Shown in pieces: positions 37,401-51,374 of a stretch of DNA of 64,000 nt (its first letter is position 1; every line of letters begins with the position of its first letter). Both the position numbers and the translations under genes were made by a program. The notes under the pieces are model-generated. The model searched no databases. It saw only the letters and a list, made by a program, of their open reading frames with translations, and was not told where the DNA came from. This DNA is from Atrichornis clamosus (Eukaryota; Chordata; Aves; Passeriformes; Menuridae): the NCBI GenBank assembly GCA_013400975.1, contig WBMZ01011549.1, forward strand, positions 1-64,000, in the 5' to 3' direction.

Positions 37401-40400
37401 CCTGATAACATTTTTGCATAGTTGCAGTGGAGGGGTACAAAATGTACCATTTCTATATTTATCAAACTGCCTTCTGACCTGCATGTAATAAAACTTAACC
37501 ACAGTTATGAATACAAAAATAAAGTTTAAAGCCTGTGTGTTAGTTTACAGGTAAAACCAAATAGAGTTTTGATAAATTTTTACTAAATCTAGAATTCTTT
37601 CCTGTAAGTATGAGTTTGTAAGTTAATAGTGGATTTATGTGAGAGCCTAGGTATATACCTGTCAGTTATGTACTCACTGTATGATGTGTTTGACATATGC
37701 TGTGAAGATGAAATGCATTATTCTTTGTCAGACTTCAGTGCAACAGTATTATGTGTTATATTGGATGTTTAGCATAGCTATGGTGGATAACTTGATGTTA
37801 AGGGAGCCATAGGAAGAGTAGAAGTCCTATTACAAACAACTCTTACTGGGTTCTATCAGCATGCTGGTTGGTGACACATGTCAGCAAGAGCAATGTACTT
37901 AAATAAAAAGCATAATATGACCACCATCTCAGGAGAAGTAAAATACAGTTTGGATGTTTGCAAAGCTTTAAGAAATACTAGATGTGAATAAAAAACTACA
38001 CTTGAATTTTATAACCCATGAAGGTCCTCTGTGTTCGATCTCAACTAAATCCTTTTGTTCAAAATGCGTGACTCTAAGGAAAATGTTGCTTGTAGGGATT
38101 TCCTACATGCTTACAAAATCAAAATAAGTAAAACCATTAAATGCTGAGAATAAATACTTCTTTTGGATCTTTTTAGTATTTTGATCTCCGACTTGAAAGC
38201 ATGAACTAATGCATTTTATAGGGGCACTTGTCCCTGTAAGAACAATTAAATTAAAGATAGAGGTGGTTAATAAAACAACAAAGACATTTTTAGGTATGTC
38301 ACAGCCCTGGCTAGATGCTTGAGAGGTCCTTAGGTATTACACACGTGTACTATTGAGGCTGTCTTGAGCAGGCAGTAACCCTCAGTGCATAGGCTCCCTG
38401 TCTGCAACATTTCACTTCTCATATGATTCCCAAGACTACTGATGATACTGGGCTCTGCAATGCTTCATGAAAGTTTAGCTGTGCTGGATTTACAGTGCAC
38501 TCTCCAATGCTTCTGCTAGTTGAGAGGACATTCAGATTTTCTAAGAGACTTTAACCACAATTACCCTTTACTTTAAATAGGACAGAAAATAGCCGTAGCC
38601 AAAATAATAAACGTATCATTCTGCATGGTTTAGCCTGCTAGGAAAATGGTCAGCATTTAGGAAGTGAGTCAAAGTCTTCTAGGAGTCTTTTGTGCCTGGT
38701 ACATAATTTCTTCCCTGAATTATAGAATCAGAGAGTATTGTCTACTCATTGATTACCCCTTTATTTTTTATCCAAACACCCACAGGGCAAAGGACACTTC
38801 ATTTTGTAACTGTTACATATGCCATTGTCTTAAGTTTGTCTAGTCAGCCTACTCAAGTAATCAAGTTTCTTCCTTACGTTCTGGCTACCAGCCCACAAGG
38901 CATAATAAGATTGACTGACCTACAGAACTGCACAGTTAAATCTATTCAAATGTCATTGAACTCAGATAGTTCACCCTTCCAAACTAGACCTGCTAGTGTG
39001 TCTCATATTAGTCCATTGACTGCCTTTTTCTCAATCCCAGAGAGTATCTATGAACAGAAATTAATCACTTAAAGTCAGTTAAATAAGCAAGATCACACAG
39101 TTACACTAAGTGACACTTAATATTACATAAAAATACTGCAAAAAAAATCCCCTATGGTCTCTAGCCGTTGACATTTGTTGTAATAATTTATGCCTAGGCT
39201 TCTAAAGGCATTCAGCAGGGAGAGTTCTGTCCACATGAGATTTTAAACATATTTTGTCTAATTCAGACATCTTTAAGTATTCGTCAAAGGTTCCAGGTTT
39301 GCCCCCGAACCCATAATTTCTGCAGGATTTGGGTGCCCACTAGTAAGTAATGAATTATTATAGTATATTCAGCAGTGATAAGTCATTTTAGGCTTATACT
39401 TCTCATCATGTTTGTGTTGTAAAGAACTCTAAAGTAACTTGCATTTCCAGGTCTTTCTGGGGTTGTGTTTTTTATGAAGTTCCACTTGGCTTTAAAGTGC
39501 TAGTATTCCTTCTGTCCCACCACATCCCTTTTCCCAGTGCTCATTTACCTCTTGGTGAAACAATCAGCCAGCCAGCTTGCTGCGGCAGGAGGTTTAGTAA
39601 ATGCTAAGGGCCTCTCTCAAAATGACATGCAGGCTCTGAGAAAAGCAGTTTGGTGGCTGTAGGCTTTTAAGGATTTGTGTGATCATATGAAGCTTCTTTC
39701 TTCATGAGCCTCTCTGCTGAAAGGTGTGATGAGTGTAGAAAGACTAAGTTGTGTGACACAAGCTGGGTAACTTAAAATCACAAATATTCTGGACATTAGA
39801 CATATGTTCCTGTTACAGAAATTGTTCCATAAGGTGGAGTTTTGCCTCAGAGATAATTAAAAATGCTGAAAAGACCTATTGAGGGAATAGATCCCTTGTA
39901 GCACCTGAAGATTATGAGGTTGTCTGTACTAACATATCCACAACCCAATTTTCTTTGGTTTGAAATTTTGAGAAGTTGTAACATCATGTGATTCTGGTGT
40001 GTATATGGGGAATCATGAAAATTAAAACACATATTCAAAGTTTTAAAATTTTGAAGAAATTCTGGCTTTATTAAAATTGATAATAATATTTTGGTTGGCA
40101 TCAATAATGCCAGATTTCTTTTCTTTCACTTTTTAGCAGAAGACATGGTGTTCAAATGCATTTGGGGTCTTGTTGCATAATATCCTGTTTGCACAGAAAA
40201 AGTTCAATTTTTGAATTTGAAAATGCCATCTGTAAGGGCGTCAAAATTACACATGGAACAAAGTGAAAAGTATTTAGCTGGACATTTTGCTACACTGGGC
40301 ATACTGTGGAAAGTGGAATGGATAATTGCAAAGAGAGATTGACTTAAGTTATATCTGAGTTTGACTTAGTAATATCTAGATGTGAGACACCAAATATTTG

Positions 40401-43400
40401 TAGATTCAAAACTAGTCTTGTTCCATACTGGGATAAAAATTACATAAATGAAGTTAAATAATTCTGGCTACTTGTGTAAGGAAAGTTTAAAAAAATTGAA
40501 TAATAAGATAAATGTTTTATCATGTTTTAAAAGTTTTATTTAATGAAGAATATATAGCAGAGAAGACATGCCAAATTGGGAACACCTACTGTCTTTTACT
40601 ACTGAGCCAAAGGAGATCAGTGGCAAAGTTTAGCTCTAGTTTTTCTGAGGCAATTATATGTGAAGAAACCCCCACATTTTTATGTTTTCCTCTCACCCAC
40701 TTTCTTCTCACAGTGGTCAGGCTGTTTTAGCTTATCCTCAGTAGATCATGGAGAGAATCCAGGGCCACCCACAGGTTATTCTGAACTCAAGACAAAAACA
40801 ACTTTTTTTCCTCCCAAGGAAACAACATTTTCTAAACCTGAAATTTATTGTTTCGTTATTTAAGGAATCAAGAACTCTAAATGGGAAATTCTCAACAAAT
40901 AAAACTAAGACAGGAATAAATAGTGTGTTGATACTCATGAATTTCATTTCAAAAAGGGGAAACAGAACAAATCAATGTTTAGAAGAGTTTTCTAGGACTG
41001 GCAGACCTAGCAAAAACCTCTCCCTTCATTTATAGCAGGGACAAGTGATTTGAAAGAAGAGAGGAAGAAAATTATATATTAACTCCCGTGTGCAAGGCTC
41101 CATGAGAGTGAAGTCTCTTGAAACTTGTGAGAAAAAAAAGAGGTACCATCTAGATACAGTTTGTCAGCTTGGAGAATATACTCCATGAACTGCCACATTG
41201 CAGTTTTTGTCCTCGTCCATTAAATAAAGAAACAAAGAGGTGTTTCTACTGAAAGGAGAGAGTACTAGTGAAGAGAAAATAGGTAGGAGTAAAGGTAAGA
41301 AGGAAAAGTCTTATGATTTTCTGACATATCCAGAAAAAGCATATTGCCAAGTAGTAGGGTTACATGGAATATAAACATGAATATGCTAAAAATATACATG
41401 TTTTTTTCTTGCTAATTCTTGTTGCTCTTAGTTCAAGACTAGAATTTAAAAGCATGACAACTCCGTACCTCTATGTAGGTAGCATTTTTCTGCAAACCAG
41501 TGTGATTTTCATGCAATATGCTGATGTTTATCTATCTCTTTGTCTTGCTTGGTTAGTTCAGAAATATCTATTATGAACCAAAAGCACTTGGCAGCCGGTC
41601 TAATTCATAGAGAATACTTTTCTTCTGAGAAAAGTAGAAGGAGAGATGATATGCAGTGCAGGCTACCTAGTTACTGTTTTGTAGAGGACACTAGTTGTAT
41701 AATCACCTATACATAATATAATCACTGCCTGTTCTTCTCTCAGGACTTGGCATTTAGTTTGGAATGGCAAGGGAAATATATTGGAACAAAAGGCAGTCTC
41801 ACCCTGAAGCCCTAGCAGTGTGCAATGCCATTGCCCAAGTATGGGTTGCTTGTTGATGTGGACAGGCCTCTGTGGGAGCTTTTGATGCTAGTCCTTAAAC
41901 CTTCAAATCACCTCTCTCACTTTTTCTTGCTTTTGAGTCAGCTTCTAACCTTTTTGGTGCTCTGGGTCTAGAACCAGGCGTTTTCATGGGTGAAGGTCCC
42001 ATCAGGCCAAACAAATAGCTGGACCTACTTACACTAATTCAGTGATTTGAGCAAGAGACTCAGATATATTGCATGTTCTATCAGGCTATACAGCTGCCCT
42101 TGGCTGCGGAGGTTTGTCACTAACATCTGACAATGAGAACCACTATTTGGCAGCAAGGTGAATGTGGCTGATCCTTCCCTCAGGGGTTGACTCATGTCTG
42201 AGGCAAAGCTAGAAACTGATCCTGGGCCCTTCTGAGATGATTCTGGGGACACGATGCTACATGAGACAGACCAGGAGCAGCACACAGGACACAAACACTG
42301 AGAAACCACCAGGCCATTAGCTGGTGCAGGGAGGTGTTGCTCCATAAACTTCCATGAAGCTCTTCAGATTTATGAGTTGGGAGTTAATTTTTAAATTCTG
42401 CTATATCTTGAATAGTACAATGGGGGATGGAAGGAGTTCCAATACATGGCTTCTTGGACCTCAGACTAAACTTACAAGGGTAGATAAAACATAGCCAAAG
42501 GAGTCTTAAGTAGCAAACTCAGGAAAAGAGAATCCTCTTGCTCAGAGTCAGACACAAGAAAACTGATTTAGGGAAAATGCTGTACCTGACTTGAGTTCAA
42601 ATCTGTGTGTTTAATTCAAATCTTCCAATTAAAACCTGAGCCAGGCTAACTGTAAGGGATGAGGTACAAACTGAAAGTTATGATGTTGGATTTATCTTAA
42701 TTCACATAATATATCTGATAGATGAATAATGCTTCAGATACTTTAACTAAGTTTGATTAATTAAGTGGCCTAATGGCATTCTACTGTTTCTTATAAGTCT
42801 AACTTTGTTACAGAGCTAATAGGACAAGAGCAGAGAACTGAGACACTGTCTCACATCTTGGCTGTATTCCAAATCAGTTACAAATGCAACTGGCAACTCA
42901 AACCTGCACAACTGATTTACAATTATGCAAGCAAGCACTTCTAATTGTATAATGATATGTAAATTACTGAGGTACAGTGTCATTCACTTGTTATGCTCAA
43001 GGATGCAAGTAGCAAAAAATGATGTCAAAATCTATAATTTTAGTGTACAATGGAACACAGAGCTGAAAGACAGTTAATAAGTCCTTAATTGGTATCAAAC
43101 TGAGCTGAGTTATTGCTTCTGACCATTAAAAATTGAACACTCGCAAATACTTACCAGTCATCAGTTTTCTTTCTGCACACTTCAAAGTGGGTAGTCTACA
43201 GCGTCCTTTAAATATAATTATTATTACTTAGTGGAACTAAAACATCTACTACTCTTATTCTATTTTATTTTAACCAAATATAGTATTTCATTTTGCCTCC
43301 TGCTTGTGTGCACATTTCTGTTTATGCTTTCAAACAATATAATTTCTGAACTAACAGCATCGTCTCCTCTGCTATTGGTCTCCATCCATGACAACAGCAG

Positions 43401-43623
43401 CAGTGCCTGTACAAAAAAAATATTGCTTTAAGAAAATGACAAAATTGTCCCAAACACCAGGCATTTGTTACACACAGTTTTTCTTAAGTTAAATAATAAC
43501 ATCCTTCTTCCCATAATTTTGTTGTAAGCCAAAAAATATCAGTTTCTCGCTGAAAAATCTTGGTGGTCCAAAGCTCCTGAATGTGTAGGCAAATTTGGCT
43601 ATGATTATACAAGAAGATCAGAT

Positions 43624-43637
43624 AAAAAAAAAAAAAA
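43624..43637. repeat. A14 mononucleotide run
   Basis: Uninterrupted run of 14 A followed by a GAAAGAGAAG purine stretch. No retrotransposon body is seen upstream. Confidence 0.9.
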
Positions 43638-45397
43638 GAAAGAGAAGTAGTGTGTTATCATTCGAGCAAAAAATGTATTTTGGAAAAGAAATGATGGGAA
43701 TGGAATGTGCTTACAACACCAGAAAAATAATATAAAATAACAATCTTTTGACTACTGTGAAAACTCCTGTGACAGAAAATCTAAATATTGTCTTTTAAGA
43801 TTTTTACGTCAACCTTTTCCTTCTGATCTGTAGATGAACCTAAATTTTTCAGTATTACCTTGCAGATCACCCTACTAGGATAGATCCTGTGTCCTGACTG
43901 GAAGGAAATAATTTTTAACTGCATAGAACAAAACAACTCTTCCATTGCAGTGTTCTAATTAGAAGTGATCAGGTAATGAATTAGATGTAGAATCAAACAA
44001 GCTGTGGAGAATTCTAATGAGCTGTTTTCTCAACTGGATTCAAAGTCATCAACAGCTGAATTAAAATGTGTTATCCCAAACCAGGTGTATAGGCTTGGAA
44101 CCCTCAGCATATAAAAAATTATCCGATGGGTAGTTAGTAGTTCAAGGCATCTGTGTTCCCTTCTGAGCCAAAAGTCCTGCTGTCACCTGCATAGGTGGAT
44201 GGTGCTGGCTTACTGGCTATGAGTCTGTGATACAAGGGAAAAGATGAAATAAAGAGGTATATTGATTAAGAATATCTTCTATTTGTCCAGTTCTGCCAGA
44301 TTTGCTATAAATCCCTGGCAGATGATGAAGCTTGCCTTGCCAGCACATAACTTAAGAGCATCCAGCAATATAAACAGGATTTATCTGATCACAGAGCTAA
44401 ACTGTGTCCTACTGTCTCTCAGGATTCAATAGCACTTGACTGGTGCCAAGTGGCACAGTTTGTACCTAGTGTTTGATGGCTAAGTGGAAGGAACAGAAAA
44501 ACAGAATGTACCAGATAATTTTCTTATAATGAGTCACTGTCACACATAGGCTGGTTGTTCTTTAGTCAAAATGAGGTGCTGGTATCAGTGGGGTCACTCA
44601 AAAAATAAGTTGCCTTGTGAAAGGTATCAGCATCTGGCTGTGTTCTAACTAATATAACCCATGAAGAAATGTCTGTCATGAAACGAATGAATATGCTTAG
44701 AAAACTGAAGCCAAATTCTGGGCAGACCTATGAAACTCTATCAGCTTCAGCAGAGCTCCATAGGAATAAGTGAGTGAAAATTAACTCTGGGTCTTTGCTG
44801 CAAACAGTTCAGATACTTGGATGGAATTACAGATAAGTTTAAATAGTATGCAATTTTGCTACACAAAGCAGATAAGAGTTCGGCCTTTTGTTATGAAATA
44901 GCTGCACATGAACATCCATCTGTTACTACCAAACTCTAAACACAATTGTGCTTTGTTGATCTTTTAATTCATGTGTACTGTTGTGATGTGCAACAGCAAC
45001 CTCCTCCAATTGTTACTATAATTAATGAGAAGACTGCCATGGTTTTAGGTTTGAATTGGGAAGCTTCTCCGTGAATAATAGTATCAATGGATTGGGAGAC
45101 AGTAATATTGCCTGATACTGTGCATGAGGAACATGGCCAGCTGGAGAATCTTTGAAGCAGTCTGAGTAGGAGAGTGAAGTAGTATAATCAGTCCGGAAAA
45201 TTAAGACTGTGAGTCAAAGATGCTATCACACTTAATAATTTCTGTTGTATTTTTATTATGTGTCATTGAAATCTGGAGGAAAGTAAAGTGAAGTCTTCTC
45301 TAAGGGACAAATGCTGCTGTCATTCTCAATAGAAAACCGCTACAGACTTTTTAGGCATCTCCAGTTAAAAGTGTTGACAGGATAGGGATTTGCTCTG

Positions 45398-45430
45398 TCT
45401 CTGGTCTGTGTGTCTGGTCTCTGGTCTGTG
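45398..45430. repeat. Two-copy tandem duplication, period 20
   Basis: The 13-base word TCTCTGGTCTGTG is present, unchanged, at 45398-45410 and 45418-45430, separated by a related TGTCTGG spacer. Confidence 0.9.
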
Positions 45431-46950
45431 ATAGGCAACAGAAGAGTTAACACCACAAACCTCTTACAGAGGAAATAATGCTGATTCAGCCACATTGCTT
45501 CTGAATTATGAATAAATAACTTTGTGATGTTGAAATCACACAGGATGATTTGCTCTTGCCTCCTACCACAAGCAGTAGCGACCACCCAATTCAGCATTTC
45601 ACTTGGACTGAATATATGGATATTTGAAAGCAGTCATGAAACAACTTAACATGGAGTGCACTTCTGAACACCTGCTTCTGTGATAATTGCACTTGGGCAC
45701 TGTGTGTTATGGGATAGTACAAGTGAGTGGGAAGCTGCTTTTGACAATCTATGCTATTAAAAATAGGTAAGTCTGAAGTACTGGTCTGTGAAATTCAGAA
45801 AATAACCAAAACTTTTCTGGTCATTTGCTGAAACAGGCTGGAATGAATAGAAGCTTATGAGGATGATCGGGAGTGAGGAGATCACAGCAACAGAAGATGA
45901 TGTAAGGAGCACAACTTCATAAAAGAACTTCACTGCATTAAAAACAATGATAGATAATACATGGTTAATAAAGGAACAGTCAAAACAAAGATACAAATCA
46001 CACTATTTACTTACCACATATTTCATGTGTATATTTTCAGTGTCTCTCACTAATAAAATCCAACGACCTTAAGTGTTAGAAAATATAAGAAAAATGAAAA
46101 AGGAAAAAGAATGGAATGTGAAATTCAGAAGGAGCACTATATAAGAAAAAGTAATTAATTGAAGAACCGCTAGACCATTTAAAAGTGGTAAAAGCCTTGG
46201 ATATTTAGGGGTTTTTTTTCTTTGGATTGCAAATGTGAAAGTGAGAGTAGTGCTACAGAAAAAAACCCAACTAAACAAAAAAACAGGTCAGACTGTAAAT
46301 TCATCAGGAAAAGTTTTATAACCCTTGAAAATCTTATAGCAAAAATATGAAGACATTTTCCTTAAGGTGATTCAGAACTGTGGCCTTGACATTTAGAGAG
46401 GCTACTGCTATTGCAGCAATGATGAGCTGTTGTTCAAATTTGCCTTAGACAGTATTAAGAACTACACATCATTCTGTGCTAAAGCATTGAACGAGATTCT
46501 CAGATGCAAGAAAGATCTTTTATATATATATCAACAATGTCATAATAGTGTAGTTTTAGCTGCTAGTTAGCCTACCAGCTTGTCCCATGCGGCTGCAGCT
46601 ATAGCAGATTTGTCTAAGAAAAGTACTACTTTTCTTGACAAACTTTGCATGCTCTAAATAAGATATGCAGTGGTTTCCTCATGTTTGCAAACACTACCTG
46701 TAATTAATCATGCAAGAAACACTAATTCCCTGCTACTCTGGGATAGTTATATACATCTCAGCTTTTGTGATGAGTTATGTGCTTGCTGTAAAATTTTTCA
46801 TATCCTCTCTCTGAATCAGTTTGCACTTTAATGGCCACACAGACTGCTCTTTATGTACATCTTCCTTCTCAAGGAGTCTGTGGGGAGGCTTTGTAGTTCC
46901 ACATCTGTTTTTACACAGTCTTCTCTTTCACACGCAAGAACATATGCATT

Positions 46951-46964
46951 AAAAAAAAAAAAAA
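46951..46964. repeat. A14 mononucleotide run
   Basis: Uninterrupted run of 14 A. No mobile element body is recognised beside it. Confidence 0.9.
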
Positions 46965-49900
46965 GACAGTGAAGAAAGGAAAATAAATCACTTTTTTTCT
47001 CTTTCTCCCCCCTGATTTAACCCCCTTCTCCCCTGTTAATTATTAAGATTTAGAATTGTTACCATCCAAATGATCAGACTGTCAATAATCTTGTTCTGGT
47101 ATTTTTATATACAAATGGTTCATGGATTCACTCCTATATCTTGCTCAGATTTTGTAAACAAAACAAATGCTCATTTCTGCAGGAAATAGTGATGCTGTTG
47201 AAGATGCATTTTTCTATAACACAAAGAATAGGATTTACCTGAGATGTAGTGAACTTCTGCTCTATGAACCCACCTCATGGTGGCATTAGTTCAGGACAGC
47301 AAGCAGTCAGGCAATCCAATGGCATGTTATGCCACAACTGATTTTTCCTTAGCAACTTTATAGATGCACCCAACATTGTCTTTATTGTCTGAAATAACTT
47401 CTAGCTGAAATGTCAATGACGTTTTCATTTACTATACAGTGGTTTCTGATTTCTTCCATAGCCTTAAAGTAGATCATTTTTTTAGTCTTAAAAATTACTA
47501 TTTTCTAAGAAGAACATTCCTATCATGTTTATTTATGGGTGTCAGCATGCAGTGGTAGTTTATGAGACTGACTTCAAATCCATTAAAAACAGTGAAGACT
47601 GTAGAGTATTTTTTGGTGCAAAGGCTCCAACTCTATCAGTGGTAATGTATGCAAGAGATATGTGTCTCCATATCTAACTATATTTCTTCAACATTTTCAA
47701 CAAGCAGCTATGGATGGCTCCCCAGATCAACATACCTCTGGATGTTATTCTTCACTGGATCTTGCAACTCTGTTCATGGGCGCACACACTTCATTAAACA
47801 GAATATGGCTAAAAGCCAAGCATTGCCATGCTTAGTTGCCTAGAATTTAACTAGAAAAGACTTAATAACATGATTGGACAGTGTTGAAAAATACCTTTGG
47901 TAGCCTTGTTTTTCCCCCATTTCTGCTTTTTTACAATGTGATTTCCATAGCCATGGTCTTTCAATTATATGCTAAGCATTTATTAGTAAGACCATTTTTC
48001 CTGCTCCTGGTTCCTTCACAGGGCATTTAATCATGTATTCATGTGTGCTTATCCATATAGTAGCTAGTAATGGTGCTTGATGATGAAAAATTCTTGAATT
48101 GGCAAGGGAAAGGTAAAACCCGTGAATATTGACTGAAGAGCAGTGGTTGGAAATGTGCTAATATAACTGAGTTTGCTCTTGGATAATAGAGAAAAAAGTG
48201 TTTAGAAGACAAGGAAACCAAGTAGGTTTGTTGTTTTTTTTCCTTGATATGAAAATGTAAATCAGTAGATAAATATAAACAGTATAATATGCCCCCCCTC
48301 CCCGATTCTTGACATAATAATTTTGTCAAAACAGAGATGTTGTATTGTAATTGTACTACCGGATTTGAAAGAATGAAAGTGAAGAATTGAAATGCAACTT
48401 GAGAGAAACTGTGTGCATCTTTCTCTATAATGTTCTTATGTTAATAGACTTCCACTGACTTAAACAGCTTTCCTGAAAAATTGTGTGCCAAGCAGAAAAG
48501 AGAAGAACCAGAATGACTATTCCTCAGAGATATCTTTGCCTGTTCTTTTTAATGGGAATAGTGTTTGAGTAATTTTGTCACTTTCATTGAAGAACAAAAA
48601 GTGGTATCAAATTTTTATTAATATTAAATTGTGCAACTCTCAAAATCACAATCCCCATTTTACATGGCCCCTGCAATGAGAACAGTATGAATTGCCTTTT
48701 TGCTATCAAGTGCATCTATGTTCTGTGAATCTAGATTTTAACAGCATGTTGAAAAATTGGTGAAGAGATGCAAATATTTTGCTCCATACTTATCTTTCTA
48801 ACTGGAAGGTTTGAGGCCAGCTATTTTTTTTAAGTGATATTGATACAGCTTACCTTTTCTAGTGAAACATTACTAGGATTTCTGTGAATAAACTGCTATT
48901 ATTCTGAGCCAACAACCAGATTTGAAGTCAAATGAATATTTAAGTGGCTAGTTTGAAAATAAAAGGGCCATTTGGGTCTCTCAAGAAGTACTTGAAGGGG
49001 GAAGGCTTGTGAATGGAGCTTGTGCTACTTGCAGGATGTCCAGGTGTGTCAGTAGAGCTATGGTAATGTAACTACGGCTTCCTGGCTAGTGCAGATTTGA
49101 ACTACCTCCACCTGCAGCCCTCAAACTTCACCTGGGCAGATCCAAGACCTAATACAGCAGGACAGGGCAAAAAGTCTCAGGTACTTACAGTATTGACTCT
49201 GTCTTATACTCAGAAAATATGTTCCTCTTTGCTTAGGGAAGTACTTCAATCACGAGTTCTGAATTATTTACAAAATAATATTTATCTATTCCCAACCTTG
49301 GTATACAATTTCCTCAAAACCTGAAAAAACATTGGAAAAGCACAACTTTTGTGACCGGACTGGAAAATAGCTGCGAGAAACAGGATTTTTCCAGGGGAGG
49401 TCACAACAGCTAACCAAACTTCAGTAGCCAGTAGGTTTCTGTTGCAGTCTGTATGATGACTAACTGTTCCAGGTAGCATTCAGGAGTCAACTCTATGTAG
49501 AACAGTTCATAAGAGGTAACCTGTAAAGAAGGTTGTACTTTGACCTCTTAGGTTAAATTGAACTTTGAAATGTAATTCAGGATATGGCCACCTGATATCA
49601 GTAAGACCATAAAGTCTGGTATCAATATACTGAGTCATAGTCTAAAATGCATTCTTTATCTTGGTGTGCCAGGTAATCAAAAGAGACAGAATCCAGAAAG
49701 AATGGCCTGCAGTTGTGATTCAGAAATGCCAAACGAGTTTTGACACTGAAAATGCCAACGCCCTAGGTATGATGCAATATCGCTATTCAAAATAAATTCC
49801 AAATACAAATCTGGCTTTGAACTAGTAAAAGTTGAGCATCATTGAATAGTTCTGTAACCATCTTATTTAGTTTTGCTTTATTTTGGAAAAAAAAGGACAT

Positions 49901-50500
49901 TTTTTTGACAATGTGCAAAACTGGAACTCAGCTTCTTGCTCTAAATCTTCACTAGAGATACGACTCCCTGAAGGGAGTTTAGAAATTAATCTGTAATTGG
50001 GACAATTTTATTTCCATCGTTCTCACTGCAGTATTCTTGAAAACAATCTGGATCAATTCTTTAAAACAACATTAGCATAGACAATGCTAATTAATTATTA
50101 TAGCAACTAATTAAGACATCTGTTCAAAAGAATTTTAACAAATGAGCCTAAGAAGTTCACTACCATTCCCAGCAAATCTGTTAATCTGTGAATGTCAGAG
50201 GTGGAGGTGGTCCAAGCAACTCTGGCAGATAGCCAGTTGCTTCACCAGGCTGAAAATATTGAGAGACCAAAGCTTGGTTGAAGTGAAGGACTTGTCAAAA
50301 CAGAAGCTGCACTCAAATTTTTACAAATATGCAAGTGGAAGGCAGTGGAGAATCAATCCTTCCATCTGCACATGTATAAATATTGTCTCATCTGGTGCTC
50401 CCAGGAATTTGGGAGAATCGTTTAAACTGGCTAAACAAATACACTGTATTTCACTATTTATTAGACAAGGTTTTATGTTTTTCACTGAAATCAATATCAA

Positions 50501-50525
50501 TTTTACACTGGTTTCCAGTGTAAAA
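50501..50525. repeat. Perfect hairpin: 11-base stem, 3-base loop
   Basis: The arms TTTTACACTGG (50501-50511) and CCAGTGTAAAA (50515-50525) are exact reverse complements around TTT. The pairing does not extend further on either side. It is shorter than a microRNA precursor, which has a stem of about 30 pairs. Confidence 0.9.
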
Positions 50526-50997
50526 CCCAGGAAGAGTTTCACACTGTAAACTTCTTGCAATGATTGTTCCACAATGCCATGACACAACATTTGTCACAAC
50601 CATCCCTTTAAAATGGCATTGCTGTTTCAGTTCCAGAGGTTTGCGATTTTCCAAGCAACCTGTGTGACAATGCAAAGAGGAACATGCATTCCTGCAAGGC
50701 ACTTACATCTGTCATTTTATACTTAAGACTTATAAATGAGGGAAGGTATCACTGAAACCAGCTGCGCCATGAAAAAACTTGAGATAGATATTATTGCCTG
50801 TGGTGCTCAAACCACTTCAAACACTGAAATTACTGTTTTTAGAGGTAAAAAATGCAGGCTGCATTTGGTCAAGTAGCACTTTAATTCATCTTATCACTTG
50901 TTCAGTCTTTTTTACAGTACTACCCTTATTATTAGACATTAATTAATTTGGTTTTTAGCTCTATTGTGTTTATAAGAAATAATATACATATATATTG

Positions 50998-51011
50998 TAT
51001 ATATATATATA
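50998..51011. repeat. (TA)7 microsatellite in an AT-rich patch
   Basis: Seven TA units, preceded by further ATATAC/ATATAT sequence from about 50982. Confidence 0.9.
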
Positions 51012-51327
51012 ACAACCTGAATATTTTTCACACAATTTATAGAAGATAAGAGGAATAATAAAATATTTCCAGGATGCTAATAATGATTTATTTTCTTATT
51101 GTCCTTTTTTTCTCCCAGAAAATAAGTGAACTGTTCTACTTAAAACAGACTTTGAGAAATACAAACCAAAAACACCAGAGTAAAAACCATTTACAAAACT
51201 TGAAATGGTTGATGACAGATCACAGGCCTCAGTTTAATTGCATCTGTATCCATGATCTGTTACATTAGTGAAAATATGGAAAAATTAACTCTGAGGTCAA
51301 ATGTTGTTCAGTTTCACAGGAAAAAAA

Positions 51328-51374
51328 CCCCTCTGGTATTGTACATCTGGTACCCTCTGGTGTTATACATCTGC
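51328..51374. repeat. Two-copy tandem duplication, period 25
   Basis: CCCTCTGGTATTGTACATCT at 51328 is repeated at 51353 as CCCTCTGGTGTTATACATCT, with two base differences in 20. Confidence 0.9.

Noticed and set aside
43624..46964. A14 runs at 43624 and 46951 as poly-A tails of retrocopies
   Set aside because: No gene-like or SINE-like body lies upstream of either run and no flanking target-site duplication is evident.
50501..50525. MicroRNA precursor
   Set aside because: The stem is only 11 pairs and does not extend, far short of a typical precursor.
50142..50549. Plus-strand open frame of 135 codons
   Set aside because: No recognisable domain. Frames on the opposite strand are open over the same span, which points to a local lack of stops rather than coding selection. 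The length is within chance expectation.
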